Assembly (NCBI RefSeq): GCF_029490015.1
Contig: NZ_CP120468.1
Span: 1,488,001 to 1,552,000 of the forward strand
Reading direction: 5' to 3'
DNA: 64,000 bases
Source: Halobaculum limi
GTDB lineage: Archaea; Halobacteriota; Halobacteria; Halobacteriales; Haloferacaceae
Position 1 is the stretch's first letter. Each line of letters starts with the position of its first letter. Positions 43,183 to 51,075 of this stretch are shown piece after piece. The translations under genes were made by a program, and so were the position numbers. Below the pieces are notes generated by a model. That model was not told the DNA's origin and made no database searches. It saw only the letters and a program-made list of their open reading frames with translations.

Positions 43183-44361
43183 CTACTCCACCGCGCAGTT
43201 GTTCGGACCGAGTTCCGCCTCGAACGCCTCCTCGTCGGTGAGCGACTCCTGTCCGAGGTTGACGGCGACGATCCGTTCGTAGTTGGCCGGGCGCGGCGGC
43301 AACGACGCCGAGACGCGGTCGACGAACGACTCTCGGTCCAGCGAGAGCACGTCCAGATCCCACAGCGCACGCAGTGGCGCAGCGTAGGTGTCTCCGCGGG
43401 CGTCGGCCAGGTCCGCGAAGTGCCCAGGTGCGACAAGCGTGTCGTCTGGAAGCGGGAGGAGTCGCTCGTGGAGCGTGTCGTACGCCCGCCCTGCGAGCGA
43501 ACGAGCGCCGTCGTCTCCTTCCTCCAGATCCGGCCGCCCGACGCTCCCGAGGAACAGGGCGTCGCCGGTGAACACCACGTCGGGACCGCGTTCGCGACGG
43601 AGACGGTAACAACACAGTTCGCTGGTGTGCCCAGGCGCGTGGATCGCCTCGACGGTCACGTCGCCGATCTGGAGTGTCTCGCCGTCCGCCAAGAGCGTCG
43701 GGTCGAACGCCAGTCCGCGGTCGGTCGCGCCCGACGGAACCACCGCGGCAGCGTCGGTTGCGTCCCGAAGCGAGCGGATCCCGCTGACGTGGTCGGCGTG
43801 GACGTGCGTGTCGAGCGCGTACCGAAGCGTCGCACCGGCCTCCTCTGTAGCCGCGGCGTACCGCCCGGTGAACGCACGAAGCGGGTCGATCACGCACGCC
43901 TCGCGGTCGTCGCCCTCGCCGGCGACGATCAGGTACGCGAGACACCCCGACGACGGGCGCTGGAACTGCGTGACCGTCACGTCGTCGGCGTCGACGAGCG
44001 GTTCTGCGAGGTACACCACGGCCCACTCGTCCATCCCGCCGGCGAGGTTGACGGCGTCGACGCCGGCCTCTCGGAGGGCGTCGGCGGTGTCTGCGCTGGC
44101 TTCGCCTCGGCCACAGACCGCGACGATCGGTTCGGCGAGGTCTGCGGGGAGCGGGTCGGTCGCGTCACCCCGCGCACCAGCGGCGATGAACTGGACGTGC
44201 GGGACGTGACGAGCGTCGACGCCGCCGCCGTCGACGTGCCACGCGTCGAACTCCGGGCGGTCGCGGACGTCGAGGACGGACACCTGTCCACCCGCGCGGA
44301 GGTGGCGCGCTAGCGTCTCGGGGGCCAGTTCCGCGTCCGGGTCGAGGTCGAGGTCAGTCAC
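43183..44361 (-). CDS. Rhodanese-metallo-beta-lactamase fusion (persulfide dioxygenase-like)
   Basis: A 392-aa two-domain enzyme. An N-terminal rhodanese (about residues 12-120) has its active Cys in IVAVCGRGEAS (C83). The C-terminal metallo-beta-lactamase domain (about 128-390) has the metal motif THVHADH (186-191), then HAPGHTSE, FTGDALFLG and APGHF. ETHE1-type enzymes with this iron site oxidise glutathione persulfide or similar persulfides; rhodanese moves the sulfane sulfur. The order rhodanese-then-MBL is the reverse of some bacterial fusions. Likely sulfide/persulfide detoxification. Confidence 0.85.
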   Translation of the reverse strand: MTDLDLDPDAELAPETLARHLRAGGQVSVLDVRDRPEFDAWHVDGGGVDARHVPHVQFIAAGARGDATDPLPADLAEPIVAVCGRGEASADTADALREAGVDAVNLAGGMDEWAVVYLAEPLVDADDVTVTQFQRPSSGCLAYLIVAGEGDDREACVIDPLRAFTGRYAAATEEAGATLRYALDTHVHADHVSGIRSLRDATDAAAVVPSGATDRGLAFDPTLLADGETLQIGDVTVEAIHAPGHTSELCCYRLRRERGPDVVFTGDALFLGSVGRPDLEEGDDGARSLAGRAYDTLHERLLPLPDDTLVAPGHFADLADARGDTYAAPLRALWDLDVLSLDRESFVDRVSASLPPRPANYERIVAVNLGQESLTDEEAFEAELGPNNCAVE

Positions 44362-44370
44362 GGTCTGTCC

Positions 44371-44685
44371 TCACTCCTGCGGGTGGAACACGTGGCGAAC
44401 CACCTCGCTGTCGTCGTCCCACTCGAACTCGTCGTGGACGGCCTCCAGCCGTCGCTTGTACGCGTCGAGGTCCTCCGACCCCTCCGCGCGGGCGTCTTCG
44501 TCGGTGAGGTCACCGAGCGTTCGGTGTTCGATCGCGGTCACCTCGAACGTCTCACCGTCGATGTCGAAGGTGTCGCCCTCCTCGGCGTAGGCGTGCCCGC
44601 GGTGGAGTTGTGTCACCTCGCCGTCGGCGGCCAGTTGCTGGACGTGCTCGTTGGGCAGAATCTCGGACGCATCGATGTGGGTCAT
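44371..44685 (-). CDS. ASCH-domain protein
   Basis: A 104-aa acidic protein. The order HRGHAYAEEGDTFDIDGETF, VTAIEHRTLGDLTDEDARAE, LEAVHDEFEWDDDSEVVRHVF fits the ASCH (PUA-like) domain, which binds RNA or modified nucleotides. The start at ATG 44685 is preferred over the much longer frame. It precedes the sulfur enzyme on the same strand by about 10 bp and is probably co-transcribed. Function unknown. Confidence 0.78.
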   Translation of the reverse strand: MTHIDASEILPNEHVQQLAADGEVTQLHRGHAYAEEGDTFDIDGETFEVTAIEHRTLGDLTDEDARAEGSEDLDAYKRRLEAVHDEFEWDDDSEVVRHVFHPQE

Positions 44686-44715
44686 CGGTCGCGATAGGTG
44701 TCGCTCGGGGGAAAC

Positions 44716-44721
44716 GTTAAC
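44716..44721 (+). promoter_or_regulatory. Promoter-like box for the rubrerythrin-like gene
   Basis: GTTAAC within aaacgttaacg, about 27 nt before the ATG at 44745, in the divergent gap with the ASCH gene. Confidence 0.35.
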
Positions 44722-44744
44722 GCCGTCGTCGGCGACTCCCGAGT

Positions 44745-45392
44745 ATGGACAGCGCGGCGTTTCGCGAGGCGGTCGCGGCATCGAAGGCGACCGAACTCGA
44801 CCGACTCGGATCGAACAAACTGCTGGTCGCGTTGACCGACGCGACGCTGGAACCGGCGGCGGTGTTGCGCGCGGCCGCCGACTCCGAACACGCGGCGGCG
44901 ACCACCTTCGAAGCGTGGGCGGACGACGCCGACGAAGAGACCGGACGAGCGTTGTTCGCGTGGCTCGCAGACCGGGAACGCGACCACCGCGAACGCGTCC
45001 TCGACTCGTTGGCCGACCTCGACGCCGCCGACGCCTACGACCCCGCAGACGGCGGGACGATGCACAAGTACCTCCGCGCACGCGAGGACGTCGTCGAACG
45101 GGTCGCCGCGGGAACCGTCGGCCGCGGCCTCGTCAGCGACCGCACGCACCTCCAGATCGTCTCGTTCTTCGACAACGAACGGGACCAGACCCGTGCGGAC
45201 CTCTTTCGCGACTTCCGCACGGAAACCGAGGAGGAACTGGAGCGAGGCCTCACGGCGTTAGACGACGCCTGTGAGTCGGACGACGACTGGGAGCGCGCGC
45301 GGATGGTCGCGGAGTACGTGATCCAGATCGCCTACGACGACTACGCCGACGCCCTCCAGGGGATGGGCATCGACGTGAAGCCGGTGTGTTGA
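44745..45392 (+). CDS. Rubrerythrin-family/ferritin-like helical protein
   Basis: A 215-aa, almost wholly helical protein with Glu/His pairs in the positions expected of a di-iron four-helix bundle: ADSEHAAATTFEAWA, DREREHR-like DRERDHRERVLDSL, FFDNERDQTRADLF. It lacks a rubredoxin domain. Such proteins reduce peroxide or store iron in other organisms. It ends with a lone C-terminal Cys. Its position next to the persulfide enzyme hints at redox defence. Confidence 0.7.
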   Translation: MDSAAFREAVAASKATELDRLGSNKLLVALTDATLEPAAVLRAAADSEHAAATTFEAWADDADEETGRALFAWLADRERDHRERVLDSLADLDAADAYDPADGGTMHKYLRAREDVVERVAAGTVGRGLVSDRTHLQIVSFFDNERDQTRADLFRDFRTETEEELERGLTALDDACESDDDWERARMVAEYVIQIAYDDYADALQGMGIDVKPVC

Positions 45393-45473
45393 GCACGACG
45401 CGGCCGAACCCGTAGTGGTACACCGCGAACCGTGACACGAAGCTGTAGCCAGCCGATCAGAACCGGATTCGTG

Positions 45474-45692
45474 ATGGCCGACAGATGTGTGATGGGGGTG
45501 AGACAGATGAACCCGACGCTCAGGCTCAGAAAGGCGCTGACCCGACTCCGACCGTTCGACCCGTACTACTACCAGTGCAGCGACTGCAAGCGGGTGTATC
45601 CGGCGGAGCGGTCGACGTGCTCCGTCTGTGATGGGGCGGTCGAACGGGTGTGCGGAGCCACGTCTGTTCGGGTGATCGACTCGTCGCCGTGA
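45474..45692 (+). CDS. Small zinc-ribbon protein
   Basis: A protein of 61-72 aa: basic N-terminus (TLRLRKALTRLRPFD), then YYYQCSDCKRVYPAERSTCSVCDGAVERVCG, a four-Cys zinc ribbon of two CxxC knuckles. Starts at 45474 and 45507 are both possible. Function unknown; haloarchaea carry many such small zinc proteins. Confidence 0.6.
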   Translation: MADRCVMGVRQMNPTLRLRKALTRLRPFDPYYYQCSDCKRVYPAERSTCSVCDGAVERVCGATSVRVIDSSP

Positions 45693-45849
45693 GCCCGGTT
45701 CGCAGTCGCGAGTCGGTGATCGGACTCAGCGCCGTTACGAATCTCGAAATCGCCGATCACCGAGAGTGCACTGTCGTGCAGAATCGCACGACAGCGACGG
45801 GATCGTCGACCCGAGCGATTGAAGGGACGGGACGACGGCGTATTCGGTA

Positions 45850-46788
45850 ATGCGTCACGACCACCTCCTCTCGGCGGGCCAACTCACTCGGGAGGACATC
45901 GAGGCCGTGCTGGACCGGGCGGCCGACCTCGCGGACGACCCGGGTGCCGTCGGCGACCGCTACGCCGACACGCTGCTCGCGCTGTGTTTCTTCGAACCGA
46001 GCACGCGCACCAAGATGTCGTTCGACACCGCGATGAAACGGCTTGGCGGCGACACCGTCGACATGGGGACCGTCGAGTCGTCGTCGGTAAAGAAGGGCGA
46101 GTCGCTGGCCGACACCGTCCGCGTCATCGAGGGCTACGCCGACGGTATCGTCCTCCGACACCCGAGCGAGGGCGCGGCGAAACTCGCCTCGCAGTTCGTC
46201 GACGTCCCCGTCGTCAACGCCGGCGACGGTGCCGGCCAACACCCCAGTCAGACGTTGCTCGACCTGTACACGATGCGCGAGCGAGCGGGCTTAGATGACC
46301 TGACGGTCGGGATTATGGGCGACCTGAAGTACGGTCGAACGGTCCACTCGCTGGCGGAGGCGCTCACCAACTTCGACGCGCGGATGCACTTCGTCAGCCC
46401 CGAGTCGCTTCGCCTCCCTCGCGGTGTCCAGTTCGACCTCCACGACGCCGGGGCGCGCCTCCGAGAGCACACGAGTCTCGACGAGGTGCTCCCCGAACTG
46501 GACGTCCTGTACGTCACGCGGATCCAGCGCGAGCGCTTCCCCGACGAGAACGAGTACCAGAAGGTGGCCGGCGAGTACCAGATCGACGCCGAGACGCTCG
46601 AACGCGCCAGCGACGACCTCACCGTGATGCACCCGCTCCCGCGCGTGGACGAGATTGCACCCGACGTGGACACGACCGAGTACGCCGCCTACTTCGAACA
46701 GGCGCACAACGGCGTCCCTGTGCGAATGGCCCTGCTCGATACGCTGCTGGGTGACGACGCCGCGACCGACGGAGGTGAGCCACGATGA
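45850..46788 (+). CDS. pyrB: Aspartate carbamoyltransferase, catalytic subunit
   Basis: A 312-aa enzyme making carbamoyl aspartate in pyrimidine synthesis. The carbamoyl-phosphate motif [16 protein letters not shown] (S-T-R-T), the 80s loop [13 protein letters not shown], the [12 protein letters not shown] site and the aspartate loop HPLPRVDEI are all present. Length is standard. Its stop overlaps the pyrI start (ATGA), so the two subunits are made together. Confidence 0.97.
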   Translation: MRHDHLLSAGQLTREDIEAVLDRAADLADDPGAVGDRYADTLLALCFFEPSTRTKMSFDTAMKRLGGDTVDMGTVESSSVKKGESLADTVRVIEGYADGIVLRHPSEGAAKLASQFVDVPVVNAGDGAGQHPSQTLLDLYTMRERAGLDDLTVGIMGDLKYGRTVHSLAEALTNFDARMHFVSPESLRLPRGVQFDLHDAGARLREHTSLDEVLPELDVLYVTRIQRERFPDENEYQKVAGEYQIDAETLERASDDLTVMHPLPRVDEIAPDVDTTEYAAYFEQAHNGVPVRMALLDTLLGDDAATDGGEPR

Positions 46789-47252
46789 GCGGCCCGGAAC
46801 ACGAACTCCGCGTCTCGAAGATCCGAAACGGGACGGTCATCGATCACATCACCGGCGGGCAGGCGCTGAACGTCCTCGCCATCCTCGGCATCGACGGCGA
46901 CGAGGGCGTCGGCGTCTCCATCGGGATGAACGTCCCCTCGGACAAACTCGGGACGAAAGACGTCGTGAAGGTGGAAGACCGCGAACTGAGCCAGGGTGAG
47001 GTGGACGTACTCTCGTTGCTCGCCCCGGAGGCGACGGTCAACATCGTCCGCGAGTACGAGGTGGTCGAGAAGAAGCGCGTCGAACGCCCCGAACGCGTCA
47101 TCGGCCTGCTCACCTGCCCGAACCACAACTGCATCACGAACGCCGACGAACCCGTCGAATCCGCGTTCCGCGTCGTCGACGACGGCGTCCGCTGTGAGTT
47201 CTGCGGTGATATCGTTCGCGAGGACATCGGCGACCACCTCGCCGTTCACTGA
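46785..47252 (+). CDS. pyrI: Aspartate carbamoyltransferase, regulatory subunit
   Basis: A 155-aa subunit that binds nucleotide effectors and zinc. The N-terminal domain begins [20 protein letters not shown], with [15 protein letters not shown] next. The C-terminal zinc site has Cys pairs in [11 protein letters not shown] and [10 protein letters not shown] (C-x4-C and C-x2-C). It overlaps pyrB by four bases. Confidence 0.97.
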   Translation: MSGPEHELRVSKIRNGTVIDHITGGQALNVLAILGIDGDEGVGVSIGMNVPSDKLGTKDVVKVEDRELSQGEVDVLSLLAPEATVNIVREYEVVEKKRVERPERVIGLLTCPNHNCITNADEPVESAFRVVDDGVRCEFCGDIVREDIGDHLAVH

Positions 47253-47305
47253 CCGCGCTGATTCGGTCGCCGCTCGCCGTCGCTCCCTCGGCTCGTTCCA
47301 CCGCG

Positions 47306-47311
47306 TTTTTT
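47306..47311 (+). terminator. pyrI: T-run terminator after pyrBI
   Basis: Six T residues about 55 bp past the pyrI stop. Short T-runs end transcripts in haloarchaea. No strong hairpin is needed or seen. Confidence 0.4.
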
Positions 47312-47395
47312 GCGTTCGTGCTGATGTGTCTGTGGTGTGATCGCTTCCCTCCACCCACAGTTCGAGCCATCGCCTGCCTCGGCGAGTGATCTTCG

Positions 47396-47893
47396 ATGAG
47401 CGACGACGGACTGCAGATCGACGGTCCCGACTCCCTACGTGGGGCGCTCCTCTTCCTCGTCGTCGGTGTCGCCGTCGCTGGCTACGGGGTCGTCGACTAC
47501 ACCGGACAGAGTGACGCCGTCGCAGACGCCGTCGAGGTCGACGCGACCGTGACCGCGGTGGGCGTCGAGGAAGCGTCTACTCCTGGCGAGGGAACCGTCG
47601 ACTACACGCCGCGAGTTCGGTTTGAGTACGACTTCCGGGGGACGGCGTACACCGGAACCCGACTGTATCCGGCGACTATCGCTCCCGAGTACGACACTCG
47701 ATCCGCGGCCGAGGACGCCATCTCAGACATCGACGAGGGAGACACCGTCACCGCGTTCGTCGACCCGAGCGACCCCGACGGCGCGTTCCTCCGGCGCGAC
47801 ACGTCGAACGCGCCGCTACTCGCTGTCGCTATCGGCGGCGTGTTGGCGTTGTTCGGCGGGTACACCACGACGAAGCGACTGCGAGCGCGGTGA
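47396..47893 (+). CDS. DUF3592-like membrane protein
   Basis: A 165-aa protein with two helices (about residues 14-32 and 140-157) and a beta-rich domain between them: VEVDATVTAVGVEE, VDYTPRVRFEYDFRGTAYTG, DTVTAFVDPSDPDGAFL. This is the DUF3592 layout. The loop is outside or inside the membrane depending on topology, which is not evident. Function unknown. Confidence 0.7.
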   Translation: MSDDGLQIDGPDSLRGALLFLVVGVAVAGYGVVDYTGQSDAVADAVEVDATVTAVGVEEASTPGEGTVDYTPRVRFEYDFRGTAYTGTRLYPATIAPEYDTRSAAEDAISDIDEGDTVTAFVDPSDPDGAFLRRDTSNAPLLAVAIGGVLALFGGYTTTKRLRAR

Positions 47894-47941
47894 GCGGCAC
47901 GACTCCGCAACCCACTAACCGTCCGCGGCTAATGCCTGCGT

Positions 47942-48529
47942 ATGACACGGTTCGACATCGTCGCCGACGGCGGCCGAGACGAGGACGCGCCGCGAACGTC
48001 TGACCCGCTGGCACCCGACAGCGAGCCAGAAGACCTCCTCGGAACGATGCTTCGCGCGGGGATCTTGACCGAGGGCGAAGACGGTGACCTCTATCTCACC
48101 AAGGAGTTCGAGTCGGCGTGGACCGGCCAGATGTCGACGCTGCGCTCGCTCGACCAGCAGAAACTCATCGAGGCGACCGCACAGGCCGTCCCCTTTGAGG
48201 CAGAGGGCGAACGCGCCTACGACGGCATCCGCATCGAGGGCCAGGAGGGCGTCGCGTGGCTCCGCCCGACGAACGCTATCGCGGACGTGGCCGCCGTCCT
48301 CGCGATGGAGGCGTTCGACGTACCCGACTACGTCCGCGCACCCGCGGCGACGCCGCTGCGACTGTTCACACCCGAGTGTCCCTCTTGCGGCGGCGACGTG
48401 GTCTCTACGATCAGTCGAGACGGCTCGCCGGTCCCGCCCGAGAGCGGCCGCGAGGCGAACCGGAAGGTGCTCGCGTGTACTGACTGCGGTGCGGAGGTCC
48501 ACGAACTGAGTGCACAGGTCGAGGACTGA
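47942..48529 (+). CDS. Hypothetical protein with C-terminal zinc ribbon (paralogue A)
   Basis: A 195-aa soluble acidic protein. The core (about 30-135) runs GTMLRAGILTEGEDGDLYLT, FESAWTGQMSTLRSL, GVAWLRPTNAIADVAAVLAM. The end carries two Cys pairs, PECPSCGGDVV and ACTDCGAEVH, a zinc ribbon. It is a clear paralogue of the next gene. I recognise no named family; the tandem arrangement suggests a recent duplication within haloarchaea. Confidence 0.65.
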   Translation: MTRFDIVADGGRDEDAPRTSDPLAPDSEPEDLLGTMLRAGILTEGEDGDLYLTKEFESAWTGQMSTLRSLDQQKLIEATAQAVPFEAEGERAYDGIRIEGQEGVAWLRPTNAIADVAAVLAMEAFDVPDYVRAPAATPLRLFTPECPSCGGDVVSTISRDGSPVPPESGREANRKVLACTDCGAEVHELSAQVED

Positions 48530-48626
48530 GACGGCAACAGTACCGTGAATCACCACGTCGGCCGCTCGCGACCACCCAGCCGACTGCTTCGGTAACGCCT
48601 ATTCCGATCCGACACCCAGCACGGGT

Positions 48627-49469
48627 ATGCGCACGCTTGATGCGATCCATCGGCCGGAGTACACTGGCGACGACCGATGCTGGCCGTGTACTATCGTCAA
48701 CGCCGGTATCGTCCTCATCGCGTCCGCGGTCGCAGTCCCCGTTTCCGGGCCGCTCGCGTTCCTCGTCCTCGTAGGAGGGATGGCGCTCATCTACCTGCGC
48801 GGGTACGTCGTCCCTGGCACGCCGTCGTTCGCGCCGCGTCTCGTCACTAAGGCTGGCCTTGCTCCCTACTTCAAACACGTCGGCGACGACGGACCGCCGG
48901 AGCGCCGTTCCGACGAACTCGCGGAGAACACCGACCCCGAGCGAATGCTGGGAGCGATGTTCGAGGCCGGCGTGTTGAGTGAGGGCGACGACGGCGACCT
49001 CTATCTCACCGACGAATTCGAGACGGCCTGGTGCGAGGAGATGGCGACGCTGCGCGAGGTGGACGAGGATGCACTGGCAGCGGCGACCGCCGCGGTCGTG
49101 CCGTTCGACGGTGACGCTGAGATTCGATACGACGGCGTTTCGGTCAAGGGTGAGGAAGGCGTCGTCTGGCTCCGACCGATCCACGCTATCGCCGATGTGG
49201 CCGCCGTCCGTGCAATGCGTGAGGTAGGCGTCCCCGAATCGGTTCGCGCGCCGGGTGCGTCGCCGCTTCGACTGTTTGCCCCCGAGTGTCCGGTCTGCGG
49301 CGGCGACGTGGTCCAGACGACCGTCGCGGACGGCTGTTGTGGTGGGACGATGAGCATCCACGACACGCCGAATCGGGAGGTACTCGCGTGTGCTGACTGT
49401 GACAGTGAACTCCACAACTTCGGCCCGGTCGGCGTCGACGACCAGTCGACTGCGGGCGGAAACGATTAG
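48627..49469 (+). CDS. Hypothetical membrane-anchored paralogue B
   Basis: A 280-aa protein. The N-terminus has a Cys pair (DDRCWPCTIV) and two helices (about residues 25-60) not present in paralogue A. Then comes the shared core: GAMFEAGVLSEGDDGDLYLT, FETAWCEEMATLREV, GVVWLRPIHAIADVAAVRAM, and a zinc ribbon PECPVCGGDVV ... ACADCDSEL. Same unknown function, now placed at the membrane. The gap to paralogue A is about 100 bp. Confidence 0.65.
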   Translation: MRTLDAIHRPEYTGDDRCWPCTIVNAGIVLIASAVAVPVSGPLAFLVLVGGMALIYLRGYVVPGTPSFAPRLVTKAGLAPYFKHVGDDGPPERRSDELAENTDPERMLGAMFEAGVLSEGDDGDLYLTDEFETAWCEEMATLREVDEDALAAATAAVVPFDGDAEIRYDGVSVKGEEGVVWLRPIHAIADVAAVRAMREVGVPESVRAPGASPLRLFAPECPVCGGDVVQTTVADGCCGGTMSIHDTPNREVLACADCDSELHNFGPVGVDDQSTAGGND

Positions 49470-49493
49470 TACCCACCGACGGAAGGGTGTGGT

Positions 49494-49607
49494 ATGTCAG
49501 GGAAATCGAAACTCGTCGTCCTGTTCGGTGTCGTAGTCCTCCTGTACGTGCTGTTCAGCTCCGATACGGAACCGGTCGAAGTCGAAGTCGAATCAGAGTC
49601 CGAGTAA
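49494..49607 (+). CDS. 37-aa membrane microprotein
   Basis: ATG at 49494 opens a frame for MSGKSKLVVLFGVVVLLYVL, one helix, then an acidic tail of repeated VEVEVESESE-type residues to a TAA at 49605. The shape (short basic start, one helix, acidic tail) recurs in haloarchaea. Too short for usual gene callers; no homologue can be named. Confidence 0.45.
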   Translation: MSGKSKLVVLFGVVVLLYVLFSSDTEPVEVEVESESE

Positions 49608-49686
49608 CGCCGTCGAGTGGTCGCGACGCTGCGGCCGCACACCATTTTTCCGAAACACGTACCCTCGCGACAGTCCAACGACCGAT

Positions 49687-50535
49687 ATGACCGAATACGG
49701 CGTCGTCACCCGCAACGCCGAGGAGGTGGAGTGGCCCGACTTCGACCTAGGCTTCTACGAGGTAAAAGACGTCACTGGGCGCTCGGCAGAACCGCTGGAG
49801 ACGGCCGTCAATATGGTGTCGTGTTTCGGCGACAACGCGGCCGCCGAGGCGACGCCCGAGTTGGTCCCCGTCGACGAGGAGGGGAACCCAGCCACGCGCG
49901 ACCGGACGTACTTTGACTGGGCGTACATCTGCCCCACCCACGAGCGCTATCGCGAGGGACTACTCGAAATCGTCGAAGACTGCGCAGCCGTCAACGACGA
50001 CGTTCGCCTCGATGACGTGGGCTTCCCTCGACAGGGCTACTGTCATTGTGACCGCTGTGAACAGCAGTTCGCCGACTCTGAGTACGACGACTGGGAGGCG
50101 TGGCGCACGAGCGTCATCACCGAGTTTGTCGCCGAAGCGACCAAGCGCATTCCCGGGCGTGCCTACCTCACGCTGTACCCCGACCCGTACCCCGGCCACC
50201 TGTACGAACGCGCGGGCCTCGACCTCGACGCACTCGCGGAGTACGTCGACGAGTTCGTCGTCCCCCTCTACGACACCCACTACGGGACGACCTACTGGCT
50301 GGAGACCATCGCGAAGGGGTTCGAGAGTCGACTCGCCGACCTTGACGTGACGTTCTCGGTCGAACTGTACGCCGTCAACGTCGACATCGACGACTTGAAC
50401 CACGCCGCCGAGGTCGCGGGGGCGTACGGCGAGGACGTCTTCTTCGGCTACGACGCGAGTCAAGCGGCCGCGGCGCTCCGGCGGATGCGGGCGGACGCCC
50501 GTGAGGGCAAAGAGTACGGCGCGAGCGAGGAATAA
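49687..50535 (+). CDS. Glycoside-hydrolase-like TIM-barrel protein
   Basis: A 282-aa soluble acidic protein. The motif RLDDVGFPRQGYCHCDRCEQQF resembles the C-C-C-F signature of GHL/GH-like barrels that contain a CxCxxC knuckle. Further strands (VIT-EFVAEATKRIPG-RAYLTLYPDPYP, YVDEFVVPLYDTHYG, FFGYDASQAAAALRRM) fit an eight-stranded barrel. No signal peptide is present, so it acts inside the cell. Substrate unknown; catalytic acids cannot be assigned. Confidence 0.6.
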   Translation: MTEYGVVTRNAEEVEWPDFDLGFYEVKDVTGRSAEPLETAVNMVSCFGDNAAAEATPELVPVDEEGNPATRDRTYFDWAYICPTHERYREGLLEIVEDCAAVNDDVRLDDVGFPRQGYCHCDRCEQQFADSEYDDWEAWRTSVITEFVAEATKRIPGRAYLTLYPDPYPGHLYERAGLDLDALAEYVDEFVVPLYDTHYGTTYWLETIAKGFESRLADLDVTFSVELYAVNVDIDDLNHAAEVAGAYGEDVFFGYDASQAAAALRRMRADAREGKEYGASEE

Positions 50536-50619
50536 TCGCTCAGCTAACCCAGGTAGCCCTCACGCACCGCTGCGGTAGTCCGCGCACACTTATCTCCGCA
50601 TCTGACGGAGCAGTCGGTG

Positions 50620-50844
50620 ATGTCCCTCCCAACGGGTTCGCCACCGACGAACAACGGCCGCAATCGAACCGCCGCCCGGCGGATCGGTCTAGTCGGGGTC
50701 GCGCTTCCGACCGCTGCGGTCCTCGTGAGCGGCGACGCGGTCGCGGTATTTCTCGCGGGCCTTCTCGCGGTCGCGTGTCTCGCCTCGGCTATCACTGTCG
50801 CTGGGGACGACGACCTTGACGTCGCCGCTCGCAGAGACGAGTGA
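50620..50844 (+). CDS. Small two-helix membrane protein
   Basis: 74 aa with two joined helices (about residues 22-40 and 42-60) and a charged tail. The in-frame GTG at 50617 is an alternative start. I recognise no family. Confidence 0.5.
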   Translation: MSLPTGSPPTNNGRNRTAARRIGLVGVALPTAAVLVSGDAVAVFLAGLLAVACLASAITVAGDDDLDVAARRDE

Positions 50845-50855
50845 CCACCGCGTCG

Positions 50856-50981
50856 CTAAGAGAGCGGCCCGTACGCGAACGCCCAGACGACGACGATACC
50901 GAGAAGCGTGATGAAGCCGGCGACGCCGGCGAGCACGAGCAACATCCCGCCGGTCGCCTGTTTCTGCTCTGTGTCGGCCAT
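50856..50981 (-). CDS. 41-aa single-helix membrane protein
   Basis: MADTEQKQATGGMLLVLAGV followed by a second half of the same helix and a short end (AFAYGPLS). Start ATG at 50981. The longer frame to 51110 is not protein-like. Tiny, possibly a subunit or regulator of a membrane complex; nothing nearby suggests which. Confidence 0.5.
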   Translation of the reverse strand: MADTEQKQATGGMLLVLAGVAGFITLLGIVVVWAFAYGPLS

Positions 50982-51075
50982 ACGTCCGTCAGGTGCCGCG
51001 GCCACATAGGTTCCGCGGCGAGACAGATCCGACAGCGACGCTGCGTGCGCGTTCCAGGGCAGATCGCAAGATGGC

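Noticed and set aside
42321-43436. Long 371-aa version of the acetyltransferase
   Set aside because: The first 104 residues are antisense to the rhodanese-MBL gene; the family starts near ATG 43124.
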